A DNA stretch of 64,000 nt from positions 2,170,001-2,234,000 of the forward strand of contig NZ_CP009110.1 in NCBI RefSeq assembly GCF_000739085.1, given 5' to 3'. Under the pieces are notes generated by a model. It was not told the DNA's origin. It saw nothing but the letters and a program-made list of their open reading frames with translations, and did no database searches. Positions 17,437 through 25,990 of this stretch are shown in pieces (position 1 is the stretch's first letter; each line of letters begins with the position of its first letter). A program made the position numbers and the translations under genes. The stretch comes from Amycolatopsis methanolica 239. Its GTDB lineage: Bacteria > Actinomycetota > Actinomycetes > Mycobacteriales > Pseudonocardiaceae.

Positions 17437-20400
17437 ATGAGCGACGGTTCGCGGAGCCGCTTAGGCGCGCTGGTCCAGGGCTTCCGCCGGCGCGCGGGCC
17501 TCACCCAGCGTGAGGTCGCCGACCTGGCGGGGCTCAGCGTGGCGGGCCTGCGTGACGTCGAGCAGGGACGTGTCACCCGGCCGCGCGTGTCCACTCTGCG
17601 CAAGCTGGGCGACGTGCTCGGTCTGTCCCGTGTGGAGCTGGGCGAGCTGCTCCGCGAGGCGGGCGGCGAACAGGCCACCGGCGGCGGCCTGCGGGTCGAG
17701 GTTCTCGGGCCGCTGCGGGTCATCGCGGACGGCGAGCCGGTCGAGCCGGGCTCGGAAACCCAGCGCACCCTCCTCGCGCTCCTCGCGCTGTCCCCGAACG
17801 CCCCCGTCAGCCGGGACGCGCTCGTCGAAGCCGTCTGGGGCGACCAGCCCGAGCACGGCACCGTCGACCTCCTCCAGTCCCGCATCTCCCGCCTGCGCCG
17901 CCGCCTCCAGGGCGACCCGGAGAACGGCTTCATCGTTTCCGCGCGCGGCGGCTACCAGCTCAAGGTCGCCGAAGGCCAGCACGACCTGCTCCTCTTCCGC
18001 CAGCTCGTCGCCCGTGCACGACATGTCCGCGAGGAGGGCGAACTCGCCGAAGCGTGCGGTCTCTTCGCCGAAGCCGTCGGCCTCTGGCGGGGCGAACCGC
18101 TCGAAGGGCTGAGCGCACTGGACTCCCACCCGATCGTCGTCGCGCTCGTGCGCGAGTACCGGGCCGTCGTCGTCGAATACGCGGGCGCCGCCTCGGATCT
18201 CGGGCGCTACCAGGAGGTTCTGCCGCTCCTGCAGCGCGTCGCCGAGGCCGATCCGCTCCACGAGGCCGTCCACGCGCGCCTCATGATCGCCCTCGCCGGC
18301 AGCGGGCAGCAGGCCGCCGCGCTGGACGTGTTCGACACCCTGCGCCGCCGCCTCGCGGGCGAACTCGGCGCGGACCCCGGGCCGGAACTGGCCACCGCCT
18401 ACCAGCGCGTCCTGCGTCAGGAGGTCGCGCGGCCGGAGTTCGCCCCGGTCAGCGCCCACCGCCAGCTGCCGCTCGATACCGCCGACTTCAGCGGCCGCGA
18501 AGCGGAGCTCACTACCCTGCGCGACGGGCTACGCGCCATCGATGGCGGCACCGCGGTCGGCATCGCGCTCATCGAGGGCATGGCCGGCGTCGGCAAGACC
18601 CGCCTCGCCGTGCACGTCGCGCACCAGCTGCTCGCCGAGGGCCGTTACGGCGACTGCCAGCTCTACGTCGACCTGCGCGGCCACTCCGACCAGCCGCCCG
18701 CCGACCCGGCCGCGGTGCTCGCGTCGTTCCTGCGCCTGCTCGGCGTCCCCGGCGACCAGATCCCGCCGAGCCTCGACGAGCGCGCCTCCCTCTACCGCGA
18801 CCGCGTCTACGGCCGGGATGTGCTGGTGCTGCTGGACAACGCGGCCAGCGAGGACCAGATCCTGCCGCTGCTGCCCGCCGGGCCGACCAACCTCGTCCTG
18901 GTCACCAGCCGCCGCGCGCTCGCCCTCGACGGCGCCCGCACCCTGCCGCTGGGCGTCTTCACCCCGGCCGAGGCCCGCGAACTGCTCGTCCGCGTCGTCG
19001 GCGCCAAGCGGGTGGAAAGCGAACCCGACGCCGCCCGCCGGGTCGGCGAACTGTGCGGCTGGCTGCCGATGGCCGTCGCGCTCGCCGCCCGTCGCCTCCA
19101 GTCCCGTCCGACGTGGACAGTCGCCGACCTCGCCGCCCGGCTGGCCGAAACCGGTGACCGCATCGACGAACTGGCCGCGGGCAGCCGACGGCTGCGTGCG
19201 GTGTTCGAACTGTCCTACCAGGCGCTGGCGGCCGCGGAACAGCGCCTGTTCCGCCTGCTCGGCCTGCACCCCGGCGCGGACTTCACCCCCGAGTCGGTCG
19301 GCGCGCTCGCCGGGCTCACCCCGTCGCGGGCGCGGTGGCTGCTCGACCGTCTCGTGGACGAGAACCTGGTCACCGTCGTCACCCGCGACCGGTACCGGCT
19401 GCACAACCTGCTCGCCGAGTACGCGCGCGGCCTCGCCCGCGACAACGAGCCGGAGCCGGCCCGGCGCGCCGCGATCACCCGCGTGCTCGACTTCTACCTG
19501 CACACCGCGGCCCGCGCCACGCAGCTGATCTACCCGGCCAAGCACATCCCGCTGACCGGCGCCGCTCCCGCGCACGGCCCGGTGCTGCCCGACCGCGAGG
19601 CGGCGAAGCGGTGGCTGGAGGCCGAGCGCCCCTGCCTGATCGCCGCCGTCAGCCTGGCCGCCGAGCAGGGCTGGCCGACGCACGCCTGGCAGCTGACCCG
19701 CTGCCTGCGCGCGTACCTGTACCTCTACGGCTACAGCCACGACCACGACTGGGTGCACACGCACGAAGCCGCGCTGGCGGCCGCGACCGCGGCGCAGGAC
19801 CGGGTCGGCGAGGCGCACACCCGCTCCGACCTGGCGGCCGCGTACCTGCACCACGGCCGCGCCGCCGACGCGCGTGAGCAGTTCCTGCGCGCCATCGACC
19901 TGCACCGCGAGAACGGCGAGCGCGAACTGGAAGCCACCTCGCTGACCGCGCTGGCCGTGCTCTGCCACCGCATCGGGGAGTTCCCCGAGGCCTTGCGGCT
20001 GTTCCGCACGGCGGGCGTCCGCTGCGCCGGGGACTCCCGGCTGGAAAGCGCTGTCGCCGCGAACCTCGGCGCCACGCTGGCCACGCTCGGCCGGCTCGAC
20101 GAGGCCGTCGACCAGTACCGGCACGCGCTGGTGCTGTCCCGGCAGGCCGGCGACCCGGACGGGGAGAGCGGTGCGCTGGCCGACCTCGGCGACGCGTGGC
20201 GGCGGCTGGGCAGGCACCGCGAGGCGATCGAGCACCTGAAGGAAGCCGCCGACCTGGCCGAGGCGCACGGCCTGGAGCCGCGGATCGCCTACGCGCGGCA
20301 CCGCCTCGGCAACACCTACCGGCAGACCGGCCGGTTCGACGACGCGCTCGGCAACCTCAACGAGGCGCTGCGGATCGTCCGCACGGTCAGCGGCCCCGCG

Positions 20401-20697
20401 ACCGAAAGCGAAGTGCTCATCGACTTCGGCGGGGTGCACCGCGACATCGGCGACCTGCTCACCGCCGCGGACCTGATCGAGGCCGGGTTGCGGGCGGCGA
20501 TCAACCGGGGCGAGCGCTACCAGCAGGCGCGGGCGCTCAACGAACTGGCCGAACTGCACCGCTGCGCCGCGCGAGCCGGCCTGGCGCAGGACTACTGGCG
20601 CCGCGCCTACGGCCTGTTCGACGAGCTGGGCGCGCCCGAAGCGGCCGAGCTGCGCGACTTCACCGGAGACCGCTGGCCCGTGACGTCCGTGGCCTGA
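17437..20697 (+). CDS. XRE-HTH / SARP / NB-ARC / TPR composite regulator
   Basis: 1,086 residues from ATG 17437. Residues 8-70 form a Cro/C1-type helix-turn-helix (GLTQREVADLAGLSVAGLRDVEQGR). It is followed by a second DNA-binding unit, a SARP winged helix (about 85-175, LRVEVLGPLRVIADGEPV), and then a BTAD (185-330). The NB-ARC segment has Walker A GMAGVGKTRLA near 381 and Walker B VLVLLDNA near 462. TPR-type repeats run from about 780 to 1070. Two DNA-binding domains on one STAND ATPase suggest binding at composite sites. It lies directly behind a candidate SARP site and is flanked by two other STAND regulators. Targets are unknown. Confidence 0.9.
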   Translation: MSDGSRSRLGALVQGFRRRAGLTQREVADLAGLSVAGLRDVEQGRVTRPRVSTLRKLGDVLGLSRVELGELLREAGGEQATGGGLRVEVLGPLRVIADGEPVEPGSETQRTLLALLALSPNAPVSRDALVEAVWGDQPEHGTVDLLQSRISRLRRRLQGDPENGFIVSARGGYQLKVAEGQHDLLLFRQLVARARHVREEGELAEACGLFAEAVGLWRGEPLEGLSALDSHPIVVALVREYRAVVVEYAGAASDLGRYQEVLPLLQRVAEADPLHEAVHARLMIALAGSGQQAAALDVFDTLRRRLAGELGADPGPELATAYQRVLRQEVARPEFAPVSAHRQLPLDTADFSGREAELTTLRDGLRAIDGGTAVGIALIEGMAGVGKTRLAVHVAHQLLAEGRYGDCQLYVDLRGHSDQPPADPAAVLASFLRLLGVPGDQIPPSLDERASLYRDRVYGRDVLVLLDNAASEDQILPLLPAGPTNLVLVTSRRALALDGARTLPLGVFTPAEARELLVRVVGAKRVESEPDAARRVGELCGWLPMAVALAARRLQSRPTWTVADLAARLAETGDRIDELAAGSRRLRAVFELSYQALAAAEQRLFRLLGLHPGADFTPESVGALAGLTPSRARWLLDRLVDENLVTVVTRDRYRLHNLLAEYARGLARDNEPEPARRAAITRVLDFYLHTAARATQLIYPAKHIPLTGAAPAHGPVLPDREAAKRWLEAERPCLIAAVSLAAEQGWPTHAWQLTRCLRAYLYLYGYSHDHDWVHTHEAALAAATAAQDRVGEAHTRSDLAAAYLHHGRAADAREQFLRAIDLHRENGERELEATSLTALAVLCHRIGEFPEALRLFRTAGVRCAGDSRLESAVAANLGATLATLGRLDEAVDQYRHALVLSRQAGDPDGESGALADLGDAWRRLGRHREAIEHLKEAADLAEAHGLEPRIAYARHRLGNTYRQTGRFDDALGNLNEALRIVRTVSGPATESEVLIDFGGVHRDIGDLLTAADLIEAGLRAAINRGERYQQARALNELAELHRCAARAGLAQDYWRRAYGLFDELGAPEAAELRDFTGDRWPVTSVA

Positions 20698-20706
20698 CCC
20701 CGAACT

Positions 20707-20777
20707 CCCGGGCCGGCCATCGCCTGGCCCGGGACCAGCGGACACGCCGAGGCGCCGCCTCGCCTCGGCGTGTCCGC
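20707..20777. terminator. Tandem hairpins between convergent regulator genes
   Basis: Two hairpins fill the gap after the stop at 20697. The first has an 8-bp stem (CCCGGGCC at 20707-20714, GGCCCGGG at 20726-20733). The second is a perfect 17-bp stem (20738-20754 with 20761-20777) around a 6-base loop, CCGCCT. They sit between the ends of a plus-strand and a minus-strand gene and probably terminate both. No U-tract is present, which is normal for actinobacteria. Confidence 0.75.
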
Positions 20778-20787
20778 CACCCAGCGC

Positions 20788-21477
20788 TCAGATGAGCCCG
20801 TTGCGCAGCGCGTAGGACACGGCGTGCGTACGGTTGCGCAGCCCCAGCCTGCTGGTGAGGCTGTGCAGGATGTTCTTGACCGTGCGCTCCGAATAGGACA
20901 TTTCCGCGGCGATTTCGGCGGTGTCCTGGCCGTCGGCGAGGCGGCGCAGCACCTCGGTCTCGCGACGGGACAACCCGTTCAGCATCAGCTCGCGCGGCGC
21001 CAGCACCTCGCGCTGCAGGCGGGCCAGCCCGTGCAGCACCTGGCCCAGCTGCTCGGCAGGAAGGTGGCCGTGGCCCTGGTGCGCGTCGGCGATCGCGCGC
21101 AGCAGGCGGGCCGTCGTGACCTCCGCGCGCGGGATCAGCACCACCAGGCCGTTCTCGATCGCGGTCCACAGTTCCGCCGGGCGGGGCGCGTCGGTGATCA
21201 GCACCAGCCGCGCGTTCGTCGGGGCGTCGGCCACCAGCTCGGGCAGGCCGGCCACCGACTCGGTCATCGCGACCACGACGTCCGCCGACGCGGGCGTCCC
21301 GTTGACCACGTGGATACCGGGTTTGCCCTGGATCTCGCTGAGCAGGCCGGCGCGCAGGAACACGTCGTCGGCCAGCACCACGACGCGGACCACCGCGCGG
21401 TCGGCCGCCGGGACGGCGTGCAGGCGGGCGGCGGGCCGGCCGCCGGGGACATCCCGCATAGCGGTGCTGTACGGCAT
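20788..21477 (-). CDS. LuxR-type response-regulator-like protein with degenerate receiver
   Basis: 229 residues from ATG 21477. Residues 30-140 look like a receiver domain (VRVVVLADDVFLRAGLLSEI), but the usual phosphoacceptor strand is replaced by SADVVVAMTES, lacking a clear acceptor Asp followed by Met/Pro. Residues 165-229 form a GerE/LuxR helix-turn-helix (LSRRETEVLRRLADGQDTAEIAAEMSYSERTVKNI). It is therefore probably not controlled by a standard histidine kinase, and none is adjacent. It is divergently transcribed from the third STAND regulator across 85 bp. Confidence 0.85.
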   Translation of the reverse strand: MPYSTAMRDVPGGRPAARLHAVPAADRAVVRVVVLADDVFLRAGLLSEIQGKPGIHVVNGTPASADVVVAMTESVAGLPELVADAPTNARLVLITDAPRPAELWTAIENGLVVLIPRAEVTTARLLRAIADAHQGHGHLPAEQLGQVLHGLARLQREVLAPRELMLNGLSRRETEVLRRLADGQDTAEIAAEMSYSERTVKNILHSLTSRLGLRNRTHAVSYALRNGLI

Positions 21478-21500
21478 AGGGCCACCTAACCGTACCGATA

Positions 21501-21555
21501 CAGGCGGAACCAGGCGGAAGCACCGGCAGGTTTCGGCGCCCGCAGTTCTGCCGGT
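21501..21555. promoter_or_regulatory. Divergent promoter region with direct and inverted repeats
   Basis: Within the 85-bp gap between divergent regulators, CAGGCGGAA occurs twice (21501-21509 and 21511-21519, 10-bp period). An inverted repeat ACCGGCAG/CTGCCGGT (21522-21529 and 21548-21555) surrounds an 18-base centre. The arms end 7 bases before the GTG of the plus-strand regulator. These are candidate operator sites; which protein binds is unknown. Confidence 0.35.
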
Positions 21556-21562
21556 TTAATGG

Positions 21563-23965
21563 GTGGCGGTGAGCGAGACAGTGGACATGGGGTCGCCGGG
21601 GGAGGAGCCGACCTTCGGTGAACTGCTGCTACGCCATCGCCGCTCGGCCCGGCTCACCCAGGCCGACCTCGCGCAGGCCTCCGGGGTCAGCGTGCGTGCC
21701 CTGTCCGACCTGGAACGCGGCCGCGCCCGCGCCGCGCAGCGCCGCTCCACCGAAGCCCTCGCCGACGCGCTCGGGCTGACCGGCGGCAACCGCGAAGACT
21801 TCCTGGCCGCGGCCCGCGATGGCCGTCGCCGCAGGTCCAGACCAGTCGTGCCGTTCGCGGGGCCGCCGCCCGCCGCGGTGCCGGACCTGGTAGGCCGCGG
21901 TCACGAGATCGACATGTTGCGCCGCGCCGCGGCCGACGCGCTCACCGTCCCGAGCGGCGTGGTCGTGTCGCTCGTCGGGCACCCGGGCGTCGGCAAGACG
22001 GCACTGGCCCGCACGGCCGCGCACCTGCTGGCGGCCGAGTTCCCGGACGGTTTCCTGTCGGTCGACCTGCGCGGTATGGACGACCAGCCGGTCACCCCGC
22101 GCGCCGCACTGGACGTCCTGTTGCGTGGTCTGCACGTGCCTGCGGCGGAGATCCCGGCCGCGGTCGCCGAGCAGTCGGCGTTGTTCCGGTCGCTGCTGGC
22201 CGGCCGCCGGGTCCTGGTGCTGCTGGACAACGCGGCCGACGAGGCCCAGGTCCGCCCGCTGATGGCGACCGCGACCGGATGCCTGACGCTCATCACCTGC
22301 CGCCGCGCGCTGGCCGGGCTGGAGTCGGCGCGCTGGCTGTGGCTGCGGCCGCTGGAGACCGCGGAGGCCTCGGCGCTGGTCGCGGCGATCGCGGGGCCGG
22401 ACCGGGTGCGCGCCGAGCCGTCCGCGGCGGGGGAACTGGCCGAGTTGTGCGGGAACCTGCCGCTCGCCGTGCGTATCGCGGGGAACCGGCTGGCGACCAG
22501 GCCGCACTGGACGATCGCCTACCTGGTCGACGAGTTGCGTGACGAGAGCACACGGCTGGCCGCGCTGTCGGCGGGGGACCTGCGGGTGCGGTCGGCGTTC
22601 GAGATGTCGCACCGCCGGCTGTCCCCCGCGGCGCGGCTGGTGTTCCGCCGCCTGGCGGTGATCCCGGGCCCGGACTTCGACGCCGACCTGGCGACTGTCG
22701 CCACCGGCATGGCGACCCCGGATGTGCGAGCCCACATCGACGAGCTGGTCGACGCGAACCTCCTGCAGGCGGGCAGCGTGCCCGGCCGCTACACCTTCCA
22801 CGACCTGATCCGCCTGTTCGCGCGGGAGCGGCTGGCCGTCGAGGAGGACGCCGGCGAGACGTCGGCCGCGACGTGCTCGGTGCTGGACCACCTGCTGGAC
22901 ACCGGGATCGAGGCCGGGCGGCTGTTCTACCCGGACGCGCTGCGGGATTCGCTGGAGGCGAGCCGGTTCGCGACGCGTGAGGAGGCCGCGGCGTGGCTCG
23001 ACGCGGAGGCGGCGAACTGGCTCGCCGCGCAGCGGGCCGCGCTCGCGCACGGCAAGCACCGGCAGGTGGTGGACCTGGCCAGGGCGCTGCACTGGTTCTC
23101 CGACGGCCGGATCCAGCAGCTGCCGTGGGACGAGGTGTTCGCGCTCGGCGTGGACGCGGCGCGGGCGCTGGGCAGCCGGGCGGACGAGGCGGTGTTGCTG
23201 AACTTCCTCGGCTGGGCGAGGTACTACTGCCTCGGTGACAACGAAGGCGGCCGCGCCGCGCACGAGGAGGCGCTGGCGATCGCGACCGAGATCGGCGACC
23301 GGCGCGAGCAGACGTGGGCGCTCGGGTACCTCGGTTCGGTGTTGCTGCGGCTGGGGCGGCCGGAGGAGGCGCTGGACCACGTCGAGCGGTCGGTCGGCTT
23401 GGCGGACATGGACTTCTGGATGGGGCAGGGGTCGATCCGCAACGTACTGGGGAAGGTGCTGTGCGCGGTCGGCCGTCCCGGCGAGGCGCTGCTGGTGCAC
23501 CGCGAGGTGCTGGCCGACACTGAACGCTACCGTGACGACGCGAACCCGTTCACGTACCGGTTCTTCCGCGCGCTGACGTTCCAGTTGCTCGGCAGGGCGC
23601 TGACGGAGACCGGTGATTGGCCGGGTGGCGCCGAGGCGTTCCGGACCGCGCGGAGGTTGTTCGACGAGGGCGGTTTTCCCGTGCCGGGCGGCGAATGCGC
23701 GGTCCAGGAGGGCGCGGCATGGCGGAAAGCCGGGCGGCTGAGCCTGGCGGAAGGCTGCCTGCAGGCGGCGCTCCAGGTGTTCACGCAGGTGCTGACGCGC
23801 TGGCAGCGGGCGCAGGCGCTCGCGGAGCTGGCGCTGGTGCTGGACGCGACCGGACGAGGCCAGTTGGCGGCGGAACATCGTCGGGAGGCGCTCGCCCTGT
23901 GCGAGGACCTGGGTACTGAGGCTGCCGCGGATCTGGCGAAGCGCTTGTTGTCCGGGCAGGGGTGA
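21563..23965 (+). CDS. XRE-HTH / NB-ARC / TPR (STAND) transcriptional regulator
   Basis: 800 residues from GTG 21563; GTG 21569 is an equally possible start. Residues 18-75 form an XRE helix-turn-helix (RLTQADLAQASGVSVRALSDLERGR). The NB-ARC ATPase has Walker A GHPGVGKTALA near 139 and Walker B VLVLLDNA near 218. TPR-like helices occupy roughly 500-790. Unlike its two neighbours it has no SARP winged helix or BTAD. Such proteins are common in actinomycetes as regulators; their ligands are mostly unknown. The three STAND proteins share the phrase VLVxLDNA and probably arose by duplication. About 140 bp downstream lie the PPE-like and EspG genes. Confidence 0.88.
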   Translation: MAVSETVDMGSPGEEPTFGELLLRHRRSARLTQADLAQASGVSVRALSDLERGRARAAQRRSTEALADALGLTGGNREDFLAAARDGRRRRSRPVVPFAGPPPAAVPDLVGRGHEIDMLRRAAADALTVPSGVVVSLVGHPGVGKTALARTAAHLLAAEFPDGFLSVDLRGMDDQPVTPRAALDVLLRGLHVPAAEIPAAVAEQSALFRSLLAGRRVLVLLDNAADEAQVRPLMATATGCLTLITCRRALAGLESARWLWLRPLETAEASALVAAIAGPDRVRAEPSAAGELAELCGNLPLAVRIAGNRLATRPHWTIAYLVDELRDESTRLAALSAGDLRVRSAFEMSHRRLSPAARLVFRRLAVIPGPDFDADLATVATGMATPDVRAHIDELVDANLLQAGSVPGRYTFHDLIRLFARERLAVEEDAGETSAATCSVLDHLLDTGIEAGRLFYPDALRDSLEASRFATREEAAAWLDAEAANWLAAQRAALAHGKHRQVVDLARALHWFSDGRIQQLPWDEVFALGVDAARALGSRADEAVLLNFLGWARYYCLGDNEGGRAAHEEALAIATEIGDRREQTWALGYLGSVLLRLGRPEEALDHVERSVGLADMDFWMGQGSIRNVLGKVLCAVGRPGEALLVHREVLADTERYRDDANPFTYRFFRALTFQLLGRALTETGDWPGGAEAFRTARRLFDEGGFPVPGGECAVQEGAAWRKAGRLSLAEGCLQAALQVFTQVLTRWQRAQALAELALVLDATGRGQLAAEHRREALALCEDLGTEAAADLAKRLLSGQG

Positions 23966-24103
23966 GCCGGCGCCGTGGGTGTGGGCGGGCAGGGTTGACC
24001 GTCCGATAGGGCATAGCGGTGTTCGGTCGCTGGCGCAGCCGACCGCCTTCGGGTTTCACTGAGCGTGATCTTGGCGGGAACGATCAGTACAGGGAGCGCG
24101 GAC

Positions 24104-25309
24104 GTGGGCGAACAGGACGCTCAGAACTGGGCCGCGCGCAGCCATCGCGAACTGTATGAGGCTGTGCACGCCGCCGGCCCCGCCGCGGAGGCCGCCCGCG
24201 CCGCGATGCCGGAACCGGATCCGTTCGATCTGGACGAGACCCTGGAGCGCCTGTTCGCCCGCGGCGGGATCGCCACGCTGTACGAAGCCGCCGGTGACCT
24301 GCGCCCGGCGGCCGAGGGTGCGTGGCGGGCGCACGACGAGGCGGTGGCGGTGATGGTCGCGTTCACTGCCGAGGCGGCGGAGGTTGGTGCGTCGCTTCCA
24401 CGACAGACCGAAGCGCCCACGAGTGACGGTGGTTCTGGGGCATTGCCCCCGATGGATGGCGGTGTAGAGGATCAGGTGCCGCGAGGGTCTGCTCCCTCTG
24501 CAGCGGCCGCGGTGTTGCCGGGCAACGACTCCCACCGGAAGGATCCGCCGGTTCTGTCGGCTTCCCCCGGGGCGGCCGCGGCGTTGCGGGACAACGACTC
24601 CTGGCGGAGCGATTCGCCGGTTACGCCCGGGCCTGCTTCGCCTGAAGCGGTATCAGGGTTGCGGGACATAGATTCCTGGCGGAGTGTTTCGTTGGAATCG
24701 TCCGCGCCACCCGGCGCGGTCTCGGGGTCGGCGGACAATCAGTTCCGACGGGGCGACTTGTCGACTTCGCCCGCGTCCGGTTCTCCGGCAGTGGCTTCGG
24801 CGTTGTGGGACAGTGACTTCCGGCAGGTTGTTCCGCCCGCTTCGCCTGGCGCGGCGTCGGCCCTGACGGATGGTTTCCGGCGGAGTGATCCACTGGTTTC
24901 CTCCGCGTCTGCTTCGGCCGGTGCGGCATCGCCCTTGCGGCGCAATGATCTCCGGCCCGGTGATCTGCCCATGCCAGCTGCTTCTGCTTCCTCCGCGGCG
25001 CCATCGGCGTTGCGAGGTAATGACTTCCGGCGGAGTGATCCGCCGGTTCCGCCCGCGTCCGCGATCAGCGGCGCCGCGGGTGGCGCCACCCATCGGCCGG
25101 GTGCGACGAACTCGCCCCGGCCGCCCGGCACGCGCACCACCGGCCCGGCGATCCCGGGTTCCGGCGGTGTTGGCTCGTTGTGCCCCGGCGCCGCCGGTTT
25201 CGGCGGCGCCGGGAGCCCGGGTGGCGGTGGCGGCGCGTTCGCCGTCCGGTTCGGCGAGGCGGCGGGGCCCGGCGCAGGCGGCCGGGTCCCCGCCGCGTGG
25301 TCGGCATGA
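24104..25309 (+). CDS. PPE/WXG-like secreted protein with repeat-rich tail
   Basis: 401 residues from GTG 24104, preferred because AGGGAG lies 7 bases upstream; GTG 24065 in the same frame has no good ribosome site. Residues 5-110 are helical with early and late Trp (NWAARSHRELYEAVHAAG, WRAHDEAVAVMVAF), like the helical hairpins of ESX substrates. From about 135 to 320 there are about eight degenerate units built on ALRxNDxxRSDxPV plus Ser/Ala/Pro linkers. A Gly/Pro-rich end follows. The stop overlaps the next gene's ATG (ATGA), and that gene is EspG-like, the chaperone family for PPE proteins. I infer a type VII-exported substrate. Annotation as PPE is by shape and context, not by a clear signature. 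Confidence 0.7.
   Translation: MGEQDAQNWAARSHRELYEAVHAAGPAAEAARAAMPEPDPFDLDETLERLFARGGIATLYEAAGDLRPAAEGAWRAHDEAVAVMVAFTAEAAEVGASLPRQTEAPTSDGGSGALPPMDGGVEDQVPRGSAPSAAAAVLPGNDSHRKDPPVLSASPGAAAALRDNDSWRSDSPVTPGPASPEAVSGLRDIDSWRSVSLESSAPPGAVSGSADNQFRRGDLSTSPASGSPAVASALWDSDFRQVVPPASPGAASALTDGFRRSDPLVSSASASAGAASPLRRNDLRPGDLPMPAASASSAAPSALRGNDFRRSDPPVPPASAISGAAGGATHRPGATNSPRPPGTRTTGPAIPGSGGVGSLCPGAAGFGGAGSPGGGGGAFAVRFGEAAGPGAGGRVPAAWSA
24510..25065 (+). repeat. Degenerate coding repeats in the PPE-like gene
   Basis: About eight copies, spaced roughly 60-85 bases apart, encode variants of ALRxNDxxRSDxPV. The recurring DNA core is close to GACTTCCGGCGGAGTGATC. The tract is visibly less GC-biased at third positions than neighbouring genes, so it may expand or contract by slippage or recombination. 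Confidence 0.6.
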
Positions 25310-25965
25310 CCCCCCGAAGACCCGACTTCGTCCTGTCCGCACCCGAGTTCGACCTGCTCTGGGGCGACCTCGACCTGCCACCCGTGCCGTACCCGCTGCG
25401 GGTGCCCAGCGTCGGCCGCACGTTCGCCGTCCGGGCCCGGCTCACCGACGAGGTGTACCGGTCGTGCGCGGAACGCGGCCTGGCATCCGGTCGTCGGCTC
25501 GATCCCCGGCTGGCGGCGCTGCTCGCCATGCTGGCCGTGCCGGAAGTGTCGGTCGACGCCGTCGGGCACATCGGCTACCCGGTCCGCGCCATCGCCGCGG
25601 CCGCGGGCCGGACCGGGCTGTTGGCGGTGCTCGCCGGCGGCGAGATCTGGTTGACCGAGATCCCGCCCACCGCGCTGGTTCCGGAGATCGTCGCGGTGTT
25701 CCCGCCCGGCGCCCCCGGCGCGCCAGTGGATCCGTTCGCAGTGGACGCTCTGGCCGGAAGCCGTTCCAGCGGTGGGCAGATCGGTGTGCACGCCGGCGTG
25801 CGATCGTCCACTGTGGTCACCTGGTTCGACTCGTCGCGCGGCCGGTACCTCGTGTCCCGCGACAGCGACGGCATCACCGTCACCCCCACCGACGACACCC
25901 GTCTTGCCGATCGCGTGACCGCGCTGTTGACGAGCGCAGCGAAGATACATACTGTAGGTATGTAA
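25306..25965 (+). CDS. EspG-family ESX secretion-associated protein
   Basis: 219 residues from ATG 25306, overlapping the previous stop by 4 bases. The N-terminal phrase LSAPEFDLLWGDLDLPPVPYPLRVPSVG is typical of the EspG family, followed by VYRSCAERGLASG and strand-rich repeats (GRTGLLAVLAGGEIWL). EspG proteins are cytosolic chaperones that hold the tips of PE/PPE substrates and deliver them to the ESX machinery. Translational coupling with the PPE-like gene supports a cognate pair. At 219 residues it is somewhat shorter than mycobacterial EspG. No other ESX core gene (EccB, EccC, EccD, mycosin) is in the window. The last codons coincide with a palindrome. Confidence 0.85.
   Translation: MTPRRPDFVLSAPEFDLLWGDLDLPPVPYPLRVPSVGRTFAVRARLTDEVYRSCAERGLASGRRLDPRLAALLAMLAVPEVSVDAVGHIGYPVRAIAAAAGRTGLLAVLAGGEIWLTEIPPTALVPEIVAVFPPGAPGAPVDPFAVDALAGSRSSGGQIGVHAGVRSSTVVTWFDSSRGRYLVSRDSDGITVTPTDDTRLADRVTALLTSAAKIHTVGM
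25946..25964. promoter_or_regulatory. AT-rich perfect palindrome, likely operator
   Basis: TACATAC and GTATGTA form perfect 7-bp arms around TGTAG. The site covers the final codons of the EspG gene and ends 27 bases before the ATG of the SRPBCC gene. AT-rich palindromes of this kind in GC-rich DNA are typical of TetR/PadR/GntR operators. It probably controls the downstream gene. Confidence 0.5.
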
Positions 25966-25990
25966 CTGTTCGCGACGTAGCGAGGTGTCC

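Noticed and set aside
18529..20745. Antisense frame of 738 codons opposite the second SARP gene
   Set aside because: Composition bias only, no recognisable domain.
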